Shown: positions 38,941-48,800 of the stretch, one piece after another
Numbering within the stretch: the stretch's first letter is position 1
Layout of the letters: each line of letters begins with the position of its first letter
Assembly: GCF_001021085.1 (NCBI RefSeq)
Contig: NZ_CP004021.1
Coordinates: forward strand, 952,001-1,016,000
Source: Candidatus Liberibacter africanus PTSAPSY
GTDB lineage: Bacteria; Pseudomonadota; Alphaproteobacteria; Rhizobiales; Rhizobiaceae
Direction of reading: 5' to 3'
Length of the DNA: 64,000 nt
The notes under the pieces: model-generated
What the model was told of the DNA's origin: nothing
Databases searched by the model: none
The model's input: the letters and a program-made list of their open reading frames with translations, nothing else
Translations under genes and position numbers: made by a program

Positions 38941-39723
38941 TTGTATAAATTTGCGTTAACTATATTTTTTGCTAGTACCGTTTTTTTGTTGGAGAGCTGT
39001 TGGTCACGACGTTATTCAGATGACTATTTTTTAAATAATATTGTAAACATCGAACGTCACAACGAATCCTATGAAAATGCAGTTCAATTAATGAAAAACA
39101 ATGATTTTAATGGATCATATAAAATTTTTAGTGAAATTTTAAGAGATTTTTCATTTTCTAATTTAGCTCGTAAATCTTTGTTAATGGCGGCATTTTCTCA
39201 ATATAGTGCGGGAAAATATAAAGAATCTGCTACTCTCGGCGAACAATATCTTGCTCAATATCCGGGCTCACAAAACATTGATTATGTGTATTATCTTGTT
39301 GGAATGTCTTATGCAAATATGATTCGAGATGTACATTATGATCAACAACCTGCACGTTTAATGCTCCAGTACATGAGTCAAATTGTTAGGCAATATAAGG
39401 ATTCTGTCTATTTCAAGGGTGCTCGATTCTATGTGACAGTTGCGAGAAATCAATTGGCGGCTAAGGAAATGGATATAGGGCGTTATTATCTGGATAACGG
39501 AGAATACACGTCTTCTATTCTACGATTTCAATTAGTTGTTGAACAGTACTCTGATACAGAGCAATTAGAAGAAGCAATGGTTAGACTTGTAGAATCATAT
39601 TTTGCTCTTGGTTTAATGGATGAAGCAAGAGATATGGCTTTCCTCATTCAAGAACAATATCCTCAAGGTTATTGGTCTCAATACGTTAGAAAACTTGTTC
39701 AATCAAACAACAAAAAATCATAG
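38941..39723 (+). CDS. bamD: Outer-membrane assembly lipoprotein BamD
   Basis: Lipoprotein of the BAM complex that inserts beta-barrels. 260 residues, TTG start. Lipobox LLESC, then TPR-type helices (NDFNGSYKIFSEIL, YKESATLGEQYLAQYPGSQN, YYLDNGEYTSSILRFQLVVE). The VYYLVGMSYANM pattern is typical. Located between lpxC and recN as in other Rhizobiales. Confidence 0.93.
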   Translation: MYKFALTIFFASTVFLLESCWSRRYSDDYFLNNIVNIERHNESYENAVQLMKNNDFNGSYKIFSEILRDFSFSNLARKSLLMAAFSQYSAGKYKESATLGEQYLAQYPGSQNIDYVYYLVGMSYANMIRDVHYDQQPARLMLQYMSQIVRQYKDSVYFKGARFYVTVARNQLAAKEMDIGRYYLDNGEYTSSILRFQLVVEQYSDTEQLEEAMVRLVESYFALGLMDEARDMAFLIQEQYPQGYWSQYVRKLVQSNNKKS

Positions 39724-39766
39724 TATTTTTTAGTAATTATGGTTTTTATAATTATCGTTTTTCCCT

Positions 39767-41440
39767 ATGCTGACGCATCTTTCAATTCGTAATATTGTTC
39801 TTGTAGAGAGTATAGATATCGATTTCTCTGCAGGATTGTCCATAATAAGTGGTGAGACTGGATCAGGAAAATCCGTCTTGTTGGATGCTTTATTTCTAGT
39901 GACTGGAGGTAGAGGAGATGGGTCATTAGTGCGTCATAATTCGGAAAAAGGTCATGTTACTGCTGTTTTTGAAAATCCTTGTGTTCAAGAACTAGAAAAT
40001 ATTTTTACAGAAGCTAATTTTACTCTTGAAGAGTGTATTGTATTACGCCGTGTGCAATTTCCTGATGGACGAACCAAAGCCTATGTGAATGAGCAGTTGG
40101 TCAGCGTTAATTTTATGCGTTTAGTAGGGTCTTTTTTAATAAATATTCATAGTCAGCATTCAGATAGAGCTTTGCTTGATGTTAATGGGCATCGGAAAAT
40201 TCTTGATTCTTATGCAGGTATTGATCTCTCCCTTCGTGAAATGAAAGTATTATATCGTAATTGGTGTCATGCTTCTAATGCGTTGAAGGAATATAAAGAA
40301 CGCAAAAAAACTTCTTCTAAAGATATTGAATTTTTACGATTGGCAGTAGAAGAACTACAAGCTCTTGCAATACAGCCAGGAGAAGAAAATAACTTGGTAG
40401 AAATGCGTTCAAAAATATTAAAAAAAGAGCGTATAGCTGTTGAGTTATCAAGTATTATGAACGAATTTCAGCATTCTTCTTCTCCTATTTCCGTCGTGTC
40501 TTCCATGTTACGTAGACTAGAGCGTAAAGGATCTGAATTTCATGATTTATTAAAGAATATCATCTCTTTTTTAAATGAAGCGCAAGACAATTTATCTGAT
40601 GCTCAGAATGAAATAGAAAAAAGTTTTTTAGAAGTTCAATATGATGCAAAAGAATTGGAAAATATTGAAGAACGTCTTTTTGCATTGCGTGCTATGAGCC
40701 GTAAGTATTCTGTTTCTATTGATCAGCTTCCTCAATTAGAGAAGAAAATGGGAGAAGATCTTGTGGATATTTCCGCAGGAAATCAAAAAATTGTTTCTTT
40801 GGAACAGGAGCTTGATGAAGCGCGACAAGCTTATGATCAGGCTGCACAAAATATTTCTGCAAAACGTTATAAATTTGCCAAAATATTAGAAAAAAATCTT
40901 ATGGAAGAGATGCCTGATTTAAAATTAGAAAATGTTAGGTTCTCGGTAAATATTACATCAGATATAAAAGATATTTCTCCTGATGGAATTGATAAGGTAG
41001 AATTTTACGTTCAAACCAATATAGGAGAGAGTTTTGGACCTTTGATAAAATTAGCATCAGGGGGAGAGTTATCTCGATTTTTATTAGCCTTCAAAATAGT
41101 CCTCGTCGATCAAGGACTGGTTCCCACGTTGGTATTCGATGAAGTAGATTCGGGAATAGGAGGAGCTGTTTCAGCTGCTATCGGATATCGCTTAAAAAAA
41201 TTATCAAAAAAAATACAGTTATTTGCTATAACACACGCACCGCAAGTAGCTGCACGTGCTGACAAGCATTTTCTTGTTTATAAAAAAAATGAACCAGGCA
41301 ATATACAGAGGGTAAAGACATATATCACCGTTATGACGTTGCAAGAACGACGTGAAGAAATTGCCCGTATGTTATCCGGAAGTCATATAACTGTAGAAGC
41401 ACGCGCTGCTGCAGAAAAGCTTTTGGATTTTTCCAATTAA
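39767..41440 (+). CDS. recN: DNA repair protein RecN
   Basis: SMC-like ATPase of double-strand-break repair. 557 residues. N-terminal Walker A GETGSGKSVLLDAL at about 25-38, central coiled coils (EIEKSFLEVQYDAKELENIE and others), C-terminal signature LASGGELSRF, Walker B LVFDEVDSGIGG and ITHAPQVAA. Standard length and order. Confidence 0.96.
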   Translation: MLTHLSIRNIVLVESIDIDFSAGLSIISGETGSGKSVLLDALFLVTGGRGDGSLVRHNSEKGHVTAVFENPCVQELENIFTEANFTLEECIVLRRVQFPDGRTKAYVNEQLVSVNFMRLVGSFLINIHSQHSDRALLDVNGHRKILDSYAGIDLSLREMKVLYRNWCHASNALKEYKERKKTSSKDIEFLRLAVEELQALAIQPGEENNLVEMRSKILKKERIAVELSSIMNEFQHSSSPISVVSSMLRRLERKGSEFHDLLKNIISFLNEAQDNLSDAQNEIEKSFLEVQYDAKELENIEERLFALRAMSRKYSVSIDQLPQLEKKMGEDLVDISAGNQKIVSLEQELDEARQAYDQAAQNISAKRYKFAKILEKNLMEEMPDLKLENVRFSVNITSDIKDISPDGIDKVEFYVQTNIGESFGPLIKLASGGELSRFLLAFKIVLVDQGLVPTLVFDEVDSGIGGAVSAAIGYRLKKLSKKIQLFAITHAPQVAARADKHFLVYKKNEPGNIQRVKTYITVMTLQERREEIARMLSGSHITVEARAAAEKLLDFSN

Positions 41441-41611
41441 ATATACATATATATATTCAATATTGTTATTTTTATTGTTATTTTTTTCACTATATGTCAC
41501 TATATGATAGTTATTTTCCTTTTTTTAGTATATTTTTTATTGTAACACAAACTACCTCTGATTTTTGGTATTTCTTAAGATTTTTAATAGAAAAATTACA
41601 GTACGCGATAA

Positions 41612-43849
41612 ATGAAAGAACGTCAGATTATTCCAATTGCTGAATTGAATATTGAACAAGCAAGAAAAGAGTTGTCTTTTCTTGAACGGGATATATCATA
41701 TCATGATGATCTGTATTATTACCATTCAGAACCTCAAATACCGGATTATGAATATGACGAGTTAAAAAAACGTTGTGATGCTATTGCACGTGCTTTTCCC
41801 GATTTAGCACGCCCTGAAGATCCTAATGGGCCTCTTAATAAAATAGGAGCAGAAAGATGTGGCTCATTATTTAAAATCACTCATTTACTCCCGATGTTAT
41901 CATTAGAAAAAGTTTGTACTAGAGACGATATTAAAAAGTTTATTACTAAAACTTACCGTCTTTTTCACAGGAATGTTGATAATAGCATTTTTTTTACTCT
42001 TGAGCCTAAAATTGATGGAGTAGCAGTTGATATACGATATGAAAAGGGAAAATTTGTTTCTGCTGCTTTACGTGGCAATGGTGATGACGGAAGAGATGTC
42101 AGCGCTCATATTCTATCTCTCCCTTCTGCTATTCCCTTAAATTTGCCTTCGAAATTTCCAGACATTCTAGAATTACGTTGTGAAATTTACATCACAAAAA
42201 ATGATTTTCTTGCTCTTAATGATGAAATGATTGCGCTCAAACGAAAACCGTACGCTAATCCTAGAAATACAGCGTCTGCTGTATTTCGTTGTTTAAATCC
42301 TACGCATCTTATTCGATATTTAAATTTGTTTGTCTACGGGTTAGGATACACATCTGATATATTTGCAGAAAATCATTATGAAATGTTGCAAACAATTCGT
42401 GATTTAGGTTTTCCTGTCAATGATAAAATCCGACAAACGAATACTTTAAAGGGCATTATGTCGTATTATTCTGAAATGCAATCAATTCGTTCTTCGCTTC
42501 CATATGATATAGACGGAGTTGTGTATAAAGTAGACGATTTTTTTTTGCAAAAACAATTAGGAGTAAGGAAACGAAGTCCACGTTGGATGATATCTCATAA
42601 ATTTCATGGATTAACAGCTCGGACTCGTCTTTTAGATATTGATATTCAAATTGGTCGTACAGGTATAATCTCTCCAGTAGCTCGTCTTGAACCTGTTAGT
42701 TTAGGGGGAGTTATTATCACCAATGCAACATTGCATAATGAAGATTATATCAAAGGATTAGATGCATCTGGTAAATTAATTCGCGAAGGAAGAGATATTC
42801 GAGTAGGTGATACAGTTATTGTTACCAGAGCAGGAGATGTTATTCCGAGAGTTGTTGATGTCATTATCGATGAAAGACCTCTTGATGCCCAAGTATTTTC
42901 TTTTCCCTCTTCTTGTCCGATCTGTAACAGTCGGGTAGTTCGTGATTTAAATATGAAAACAAGAAAAGTTGTTGCGGCTCATCGTTGTACAGGAGGAATT
43001 TTATGTTCAGCACAGCAGTTAGAATATCTCAAACATTTTGTATCGCTAAATGCTTTTGACATAGCAGGTTTAGGGGAAAAACAGCTTGATTTTTTCTTTA
43101 AATCAGAAGATCCAGATATTTCTATCAAGATCCCTGCTGATATTTTTACGTTACAGCGTCGTCAACAAACTGCAACTAAAAAGCTTGAAAATATTTCAGG
43201 ATTTGGGTATGTAAGCGTATCCAATCTCTATGATGCTATTAATAAAAGACGCAATATTTCTTTGCAGAGATTTATTTTTTCTTTAGGTATTCGATGCGTT
43301 GGTATAGAGATTGCTGGGTCTTTAGCAAAGTACTATCTTTCTTATCAAAATTTAGAAAAAGAAATAAATAACATTATTGCCAATGCCAATGCCAATGCCA
43401 ATGATGCTTATTTTCCTTTGAAAAAAGTTCCGTTAGTAGGGGATATAGCTGCTCAGGCTATTATAGAATTTTATCAGAATTCTGCATGTGTTCATGCTAC
43501 AGAAGAACTATTAAAGGAAGTAACTCCATCAATATCTAATAGTCGTGATAAAAATTATCTCGTTTCTATTTTTAAAAATAAAAAAATAGCATTTACTGGA
43601 ACTCTTAAGACCATTAAACGTCATAAAGCTAAAGAATATGTTGAACAGTTAGGCGCTGTAGTTTCTAATACTATTTCTCGTCAAACTGATATGATTATTG
43701 TTGGTGATAACCCTGGGTCAAAATTAAACGAAGCAAGTAGATTAGGTGTTCGGATAATAGATGAAAAACAGTTTATATCTTCATTAGAAGAATACGCCGA
43801 AACATTGTTACAGGCAAAGTCCCAGCTGAAGATTTGGAGAAAAAAGTAA
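41612..43849 (+). CDS. ligA: NAD-dependent DNA ligase with a replaced C-terminal tail
   Basis: Seals nicks using NAD. 745 residues: Ia and adenylation domain with catalytic Lys in KIDG (about 133-136), OB fold, zinc finger (CPIC and CTGGILC), HhH domain and C-terminal BRCT domain (KIAFTGTLKTIKRHKAKEYV, TDMIIVGDNPGSKLNEA). It also contains an (Ala-Asn)4 stretch encoded by (GCCAAT)4 at 43379-43402. The last 15 or so codons (LLQAKSQLKIWRKK) are encoded by a 98-base copy of antisense symporter-gene sequence. The catalytic and BRCT parts look intact. Confidence 0.95.
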   Translation: MKERQIIPIAELNIEQARKELSFLERDISYHDDLYYYHSEPQIPDYEYDELKKRCDAIARAFPDLARPEDPNGPLNKIGAERCGSLFKITHLLPMLSLEKVCTRDDIKKFITKTYRLFHRNVDNSIFFTLEPKIDGVAVDIRYEKGKFVSAALRGNGDDGRDVSAHILSLPSAIPLNLPSKFPDILELRCEIYITKNDFLALNDEMIALKRKPYANPRNTASAVFRCLNPTHLIRYLNLFVYGLGYTSDIFAENHYEMLQTIRDLGFPVNDKIRQTNTLKGIMSYYSEMQSIRSSLPYDIDGVVYKVDDFFLQKQLGVRKRSPRWMISHKFHGLTARTRLLDIDIQIGRTGIISPVARLEPVSLGGVIITNATLHNEDYIKGLDASGKLIREGRDIRVGDTVIVTRAGDVIPRVVDVIIDERPLDAQVFSFPSSCPICNSRVVRDLNMKTRKVVAAHRCTGGILCSAQQLEYLKHFVSLNAFDIAGLGEKQLDFFFKSEDPDISIKIPADIFTLQRRQQTATKKLENISGFGYVSVSNLYDAINKRRNISLQRFIFSLGIRCVGIEIAGSLAKYYLSYQNLEKEINNIIANANANANDAYFPLKKVPLVGDIAAQAIIEFYQNSACVHATEELLKEVTPSISNSRDKNYLVSIFKNKKIAFTGTLKTIKRHKAKEYVEQLGAVVSNTISRQTDMIIVGDNPGSKLNEASRLGVRIIDEKQFISSLEEYAETLLQAKSQLKIWRKK
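43379..43402. repeat. Hexanucleotide repeat (GCCAAT)4 inside ligA
   Basis: Four perfect copies coding Ala-Asn repeats between the HhH segments of the ligase. The length is a multiple of three, so copy-number changes stay in frame. Confidence 0.95.
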
Positions 43850-43900
43850 CAATCAGCGCAGGGGACATTCCTTTAAACACGGTAATTGGATTAAAACCTT
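43803..43900. repeat. 98-bp copy of symporter sequence at the end of ligA
   Basis: It matches 44448-44545 over 98 bases with only two mismatches and no gaps, in the same orientation on the plus strand. The source is inside the minus-strand symporter gene, so ligA now reads antisense symporter sequence before its stop. Confidence 0.95.
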
Positions 43901-44015
43901 ATCTTTTAAAGAAAATGATGGCTCTTAAAGATATTATAAAAATTAAATTGTGGACCTACTTAACAATATTTTTTGATAAATTATCACTTGGGGAATATGT
44001 CGTTATTTAAAAGTT

Positions 44016-45278
44016 TTACGTTTCAATATCATCCCCTTGTATCAAGGTATTCTTGTCTTGATTTGAATTAGGATAACCTTTATTCACTATCACAGTTACA
44101 CAAGAATCAGACCAAACATTTAATGTCGTTTCTATCATGTCTACAATACTATAAAAAGGTAAAATCATGCTCATGATACTAATGGGTATGCCCATATTTG
44201 TTAATAAACTTGCACTGAGAAAAAAGCATCCCATTGGCACACCTGCATTACCAATTGCAGAGAGAGAAGCTACTAAAATCCATAAAAACATGTTTGGAAA
44301 CACTATTTCTACACCGTTATTTTGCATTACATAAATCAGTGTGATGCATATGAAAGCAGCACAACCATTCATATTAATAGATGTACAAAAAGGTAAGATA
44401 GACCTACTTACTTGCGGGGAAACATTGAGATTTTCCTCTGCAGATTTCATTGTTACAGGCAAAGTACCAGCTGAAGATTTGGAGAAAAAAGCAACAATCA
44501 GCGCAGGGGACATTCCTTTAAACACGGTAATTGGATTAAAACCTTTAATATACAATAATATTGGTAATACAATCATCCCCTGTATGAGGTTAGACAAAAT
44601 TATAACCGATAAGTATTCTCCCAAACCTGATATATTGATTCCTTTTTTAAATTGCAAAATTGTGACGGCAATAAAACTACCTAAAGCAATAGGTATCATT
44701 TTCATAACCCAATTAGTGATTGTTAGGAATATTCCGTGAATTCCCTCAAAAATTGCAACAGTAGATTTTTGTATATGTTTATCAGTTATGAAATGAGTAG
44801 CAATGCCTATAGCGCCAGAAATCAACAAAATGCTTATAACCTGACTTTCTAAAAATGGAGATATTATATTATTGGGAATTAAGTTCGCAACATACTGTAG
44901 ATAACTAATTTGACTAACATGAACAGCATTCTCTGGTTTGACAATTATGTTAGAGGGAGAAATAAGCTTATATGTAAAAAAAGCAATAGATGCAGCTAAT
45001 AACGTTGTAAGAATAGTATAAAATACGGTTTTTCCCCATAAACGGACCATTCCTTGTTCGGGAGAACATTTTGATAAACTGACGATTAAAGAGAAAGATA
45101 TCAGAGGCAAACTGATAAATTTAAAAATTCTAACAAAAATATTGACAACAAATTCTGCTATATCATTGAATAACACATTGTGACTCATTCCTAGAAATAT
45201 GCCAATCAGTATAGAAGATGTATATAGGAGATAGACTCTTTGCTTTTTATTAAGGGTGATTGTGTTTTTTAAATACAC
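44016..45278 (-). CDS. Dicarboxylate/amino acid:cation symporter (DAACS family)
   Basis: 420 residues, integral inner-membrane carrier. Multiple membrane spans, the re-entrant Ser-rich region (FFSKSSAGTLPVTMKSAEEN) and the conserved NMNGCAAFICITLIY and GNAGVPMGCFFL motifs of GltP/DctA transporters. It likely imports glutamate, aspartate or C4-dicarboxylates with H+ or Na+; the exact substrate is not readable. A 98-bp piece of its sequence has been copied to the neighbouring ligA 3' end. Confidence 0.9.
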   Translation of the reverse strand: MYLKNTITLNKKQRVYLLYTSSILIGIFLGMSHNVLFNDIAEFVVNIFVRIFKFISLPLISFSLIVSLSKCSPEQGMVRLWGKTVFYTILTTLLAASIAFFTYKLISPSNIIVKPENAVHVSQISYLQYVANLIPNNIISPFLESQVISILLISGAIGIATHFITDKHIQKSTVAIFEGIHGIFLTITNWVMKMIPIALGSFIAVTILQFKKGINISGLGEYLSVIILSNLIQGMIVLPILLYIKGFNPITVFKGMSPALIVAFFSKSSAGTLPVTMKSAEENLNVSPQVSRSILPFCTSINMNGCAAFICITLIYVMQNNGVEIVFPNMFLWILVASLSAIGNAGVPMGCFFLSASLLTNMGIPISIMSMILPFYSIVDMIETTLNVWSDSCVTVIVNKGYPNSNQDKNTLIQGDDIET

Positions 45279-45617
45279 CTTTTCCTCCTTTTTTCATCTC
45301 AGTTCTAAGATATTGTGCAATATACCCAACAAGATAATGATAATTCATAGCAAAATGGTATTTTTTTATCAAGTTTTTTTTATTAAAAAATTATTTGTCT
45401 GTTTTAAAAAAAAGAGGAGTGATTATCTTGTTTACTATTGTAAAAATATCTCAAGATCCATTAATTTTATTATTAAAGATAATTTCAGATATAGAATTTG
45501 TATTTTGAATTAGTGATGAAAATATTAGTTTTAACTTTTTAGACCATAACTTTTTAGACCATATAGATACAGGCGAATTATGAATGGGAGATAGCATCGG
45601 CAAGACCATGATTTTTG
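45279..45617. other. Spacer between symporter and photolyase genes
   Basis: 339 bases with no convincing ORF. It contains a 15-bp tandem duplication, AACTTTTTAGACCAT, near 45532-45561. An 85-codon plus-strand frame starting at 45256 is Lys/Phe-rich and most likely chance. Confidence 0.5.
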
Positions 45618-47054
45618 CTAGTCATTTGTATCAAATTTCTTTGCTGTGTAATATTGATTGAGCGCACGGTCACGCGCTTCTTTATGGTCAATTATTGGAA
45701 GCGGATAATTAAGCGTCGAGTCTTTTCCATTAATCCAATTATGGGGAGTGTGAATGTATTTTTCAGGGACAGTTTTAAGTTCAGGTAACCAGTAACGTAT
45801 AAAGATCCCTTGAGGATCAAATTTTTTTCCTTGGGTGGTAGGATTAAAAATACGAAAATAAGGAACAGAATCATTTCCTGTAGACGCTGCCCATTGCCAT
45901 CCTCCATTATTTGATGCAAAATCACCATCTAATAGTTGTGACATAAAATATTTTTCTCCAATGCGCCAATCTATTAAAAGGTCCTTAACTAAAAAGCTGG
46001 CTGTAATCATGCGAAGGCGGTTGTGCATCCATCCAATTGTATTGAGTTGACGCATCGCTGCGTCAATAATAGGAAATCCTGTAAGTCCTTGTTTCCATGC
46101 TTGTATATCATTAGGATTATTGTTCCATGCTATTTTTTCAGTCCATAAAATAAAAGGAATTCCCTTACAGATAGAAGGATATAATGCCATTAAATGACGG
46201 TAAAATTCACGCCAAATTAGTTCATTGAGCCAGCTAAAAGCTCCGCTATTGGGTTGGATGAGTAAATCTACAAATTCCTTTTTCAATCTGTTCCAACATT
46301 GGCGAGGAGAGAGGACACCAATGGATAGGTAGGGGGATAATTTACTTGTTCCTTGAATGGCGGGAATATCTCGGTGTTTTACATAATCTTGTACTTTTTG
46401 TTTGCAGAATTCACGTAAAATACATAATGCATTCTGTTCACCAATAGGAAACATTGGATCTACTTCTTGAAAAGAATAATTAAAAAATTGAGGAATCTTT
46501 TCTATATTAACGGGACCAGTTTGACGAATTACAGGAGCTGCTAAAGAACTAAGATTTGCTTGTGCAAGTTTTTTTATAAATGCTGTACGAAATGGAGTAT
46601 AAATTTTGTACATTTGACCTGCATTATTTAGTATACTACCAGGGGGAAAAAGAACACTATCATCAAAGCTCTGGCAAACAACTCTGTTTTTGAGACGTTT
46701 TTCTAGAATAGCATCGCGACGGGCTTCATTAATTTCGTATTGGCGATTATAAAAAAAATCTGTAACTTTTTTTTGCAAACAATAAGAATCTAACCATTCG
46801 ATCATATCAATAAAATAATCACATTGATGATACTCGAAAAAAATACCTCTAAGCGCAAGAGAACGTTGAACTTGGATAAGATTAGTGTAAATAAAATTAG
46901 CTTGACGTGCAGACATCCTATGTTGGAGCCATTGTTTAGGTGTAGCAATAAATACCGCTATTACTTTTGCATTTTGATTATGACAAGCGGCGTAAAGTGC
47001 TTTGTTATCGGTAATACGAAGATCGTTGCGTAGCCAAACTAGATGAACTTTCAT
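45618..47054 (-). CDS. phrB: Deoxyribodipyrimidine photolyase
   Basis: Light-driven repair of cyclobutane dimers, using FADH. 478 residues. N-terminal antenna domain begins MKVHLVWLRNDLRITDN. The C-terminal FAD domain has TSKLSPYLSIGVLSPRQC, WLNELIWREFYRHLM, TGFPIIDAAMRQL and WMHNRLRM, plus the electron-path Trp in FASNNGGWQWAASTG. Full length. Its ATG overlaps the stop of a small upstream ORF (ATGA). A light-repair enzyme is unexpected for an organism confined to phloem or insect. Confidence 0.95.
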   Translation of the reverse strand: MKVHLVWLRNDLRITDNKALYAACHNQNAKVIAVFIATPKQWLQHRMSARQANFIYTNLIQVQRSLALRGIFFEYHQCDYFIDMIEWLDSYCLQKKVTDFFYNRQYEINEARRDAILEKRLKNRVVCQSFDDSVLFPPGSILNNAGQMYKIYTPFRTAFIKKLAQANLSSLAAPVIRQTGPVNIEKIPQFFNYSFQEVDPMFPIGEQNALCILREFCKQKVQDYVKHRDIPAIQGTSKLSPYLSIGVLSPRQCWNRLKKEFVDLLIQPNSGAFSWLNELIWREFYRHLMALYPSICKGIPFILWTEKIAWNNNPNDIQAWKQGLTGFPIIDAAMRQLNTIGWMHNRLRMITASFLVKDLLIDWRIGEKYFMSQLLDGDFASNNGGWQWAASTGNDSVPYFRIFNPTTQGKKFDPQGIFIRYWLPELKTVPEKYIHTPHNWINGKDSTLNYPLPIIDHKEARDRALNQYYTAKKFDTND

Positions 47055-47227
47055 AGCAGATTTTTTTTCATTTTACATAATCCTTGAAATGTAAAGATCG
47101 AAATAACATGCCACAAAAATTGTATGTTGCGTATAGGGAATAAATAGAACAATAAAAAAATATCCCAATTCACGAGAATAATTAATCCTAAAAGATTATA
47201 AATTACTGTTATTCTTTTTTTTTTCAT
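47051..47227 (-). CDS. Possible small membrane protein coupled to photolyase
   Basis: 58 codons from ATG 47227. MKKKRITVIYNLLGLIILVN and FLLFYLFPIRNIQFLWHVIS form two probable membrane spans with a basic end. It overlaps the 3' end of the PTS permease gene by about 30 bases, and its TGA overlaps the photolyase ATG (ATGA). The overlaps suggest translational coupling in one transcript, but no family was recognised and an overlapping chance frame remains possible. Confidence 0.4.
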   Translation of the reverse strand: MKKKRITVIYNLLGLIILVNWDIFLLFYLFPIRNIQFLWHVISIFTFQGLCKMKKNLL

Positions 47228-48584
47228 GCCTGAGTTCACGACTGGCATAAAACATATAAACAAAGGCTAATAAAATAATAACGATAATAAAAAAACGAGT
47301 AAAATAAAAACCTTGCATAATCAATGGGGCGACAAGAGACCAATCTGCCATTCCCATCCAACTGTCTGTTTTTGCAAGTTTTATAGCCCAAACACTGCCA
47401 ATAATTTCAATGACACCCATAACAAAACATATTTTAGATGCTGCACGCCATCCTCCATAGTGATTAGCAAAAATTCCTATAGTAGCATTAGAGAAAAACA
47501 TAGGAATAAATCCAGGGATAATCAGTATAGGAAAATGAAAGAAAATCATGGTAATAATTGTTAATATTTGGCCGATTGCACCCCAAATAAAACCCCATAT
47601 CAATGCATTGGGGGCAAAGCCATACATTGCAGAACAATCAATAGCAAGAATGGCTCCAGGAATAAGAGATTTTGAAATTCCGCGGAATGAAGTCGTTAGT
47701 TCTTTAACAAACATCGAAACACCCTGCATAATAATAGAGATTCCTACAGAAAATAACAGTCCTGTTTCCAAGACATAAAGTGTCCAATGTGTTTTTCCAG
47801 CCATTTCTTGAACTTTTTCAATACCTAAAGATAATAGGGCTGTTCCCCAAAAAAAAGTCATGACAATCGCTGTAGAGATTACATAGTTATTTAATAAAAC
47901 AAGCCATTTAGAAAGCTTGAGGGAATTAATGTTTTCTGATTTATTGCCCAAATAAGGTGCGATCTTATACGCAATCCAAGATGCTACTTGTTGTTGATGT
48001 CCTATTGAAAAACCAGAATTATTGGTGATTTCTTGTGTTGGTTTATATAAGATATTAGAGGTTATACCCCAGTATAAGGCTAAAAGACAGGATGAGTAGG
48101 CAACGGATTGCCATATTTCTGTGTTTAATGACATGTGAAAAAAAATAAAAACAAGTCCAGCTTGTTGAAACATTACTTCTCCATTGAGTACAATGGTACG
48201 GATACCAGTAAAACGATGCAAAGTAACCATCAAGAGATTAAGTAGAAATGCTATCAAAACAGTATAACCTACAAAATTATACTTATCTCCCAAAGATGTT
48301 ATACAAGAAAACATAAAAACATAGGGATCGATAATTGAACCGTCAATATGATGGATAGTAGAAATATTCGTAATAATAGCTTTGGATTTGTTGACAAGAA
48401 TATCTGCGCCTACTCGCAAAAGAAGAAAACCAATAATCGTGTGGATTGTAGAGGAAATAATCGTAGTGATCTTTTTAGCCAGGAGAATATTCCCTATCAT
48501 GACAATGAGACCAAGCATAAAATAAGGCTTGGTTAATATCTGGCTATGAAAAAAACCGAAGCAATTAGCTATAAAACCCATCAT
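47196..48584 (-). CDS. PTS ascorbate-type EIIC permease (UlaA/SgaT family)
   Basis: 462 residues, integral membrane. The family patterns LGLIVMIGNILLAKKITTII, GFLLLRVGADIL, GIRTIVLNGEVMFQQAG and GGWRAASKICFVMGVIEI are all present, with about 10 spans. In other bacteria this subunit needs EIIA and EIIB partners to phosphorylate the sugar. None is adjacent here, so it may work as a secondary transporter or with partners elsewhere. Substrate (ascorbate or another pentose-like acid) is inferred from the family only. Confidence 0.85.
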   Translation of the reverse strand: MMGFIANCFGFFHSQILTKPYFMLGLIVMIGNILLAKKITTIISSTIHTIIGFLLLRVGADILVNKSKAIITNISTIHHIDGSIIDPYVFMFSCITSLGDKYNFVGYTVLIAFLLNLLMVTLHRFTGIRTIVLNGEVMFQQAGLVFIFFHMSLNTEIWQSVAYSSCLLALYWGITSNILYKPTQEITNNSGFSIGHQQQVASWIAYKIAPYLGNKSENINSLKLSKWLVLLNNYVISTAIVMTFFWGTALLSLGIEKVQEMAGKTHWTLYVLETGLLFSVGISIIMQGVSMFVKELTTSFRGISKSLIPGAILAIDCSAMYGFAPNALIWGFIWGAIGQILTIITMIFFHFPILIIPGFIPMFFSNATIGIFANHYGGWRAASKICFVMGVIEIIGSVWAIKLAKTDSWMGMADWSLVAPLIMQGFYFTRFFIIVIILLAFVYMFYASRELRHEKKKNNSNL

Positions 48585-48800
48585 TCCTCTCTTAGACTTA
48601 TCTCATGTTTTTTATTTTGATAACAAAAGAAATTTTTCTAAAAATAGTAGCTGATAGGTTATAGCACGAAACTACGGATAATGTTTGCAGAAAAATATAA
48701 ATATAACTCAGAATTATAAAAGGTTTAAGATTTAAATATGGATTTGAGTAAGAATCTAGTAACGTTGTAACTATACGCTAGGATATATCTGTTACTTATA

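Noticed and set aside
44341..44739. 132-codon plus-strand ORF within the symporter gene
   Set aside because: Antisense to a conserved transporter. It is, however, the source strand of the copy at the ligA end, which is reported separately.
45256..45513. 85-codon ORF between symporter and photolyase
   Set aside because: It starts inside the symporter gene on the opposite strand, is Phe/Lys/Ser-rich as expected for random AT-rich DNA, and has no motif.
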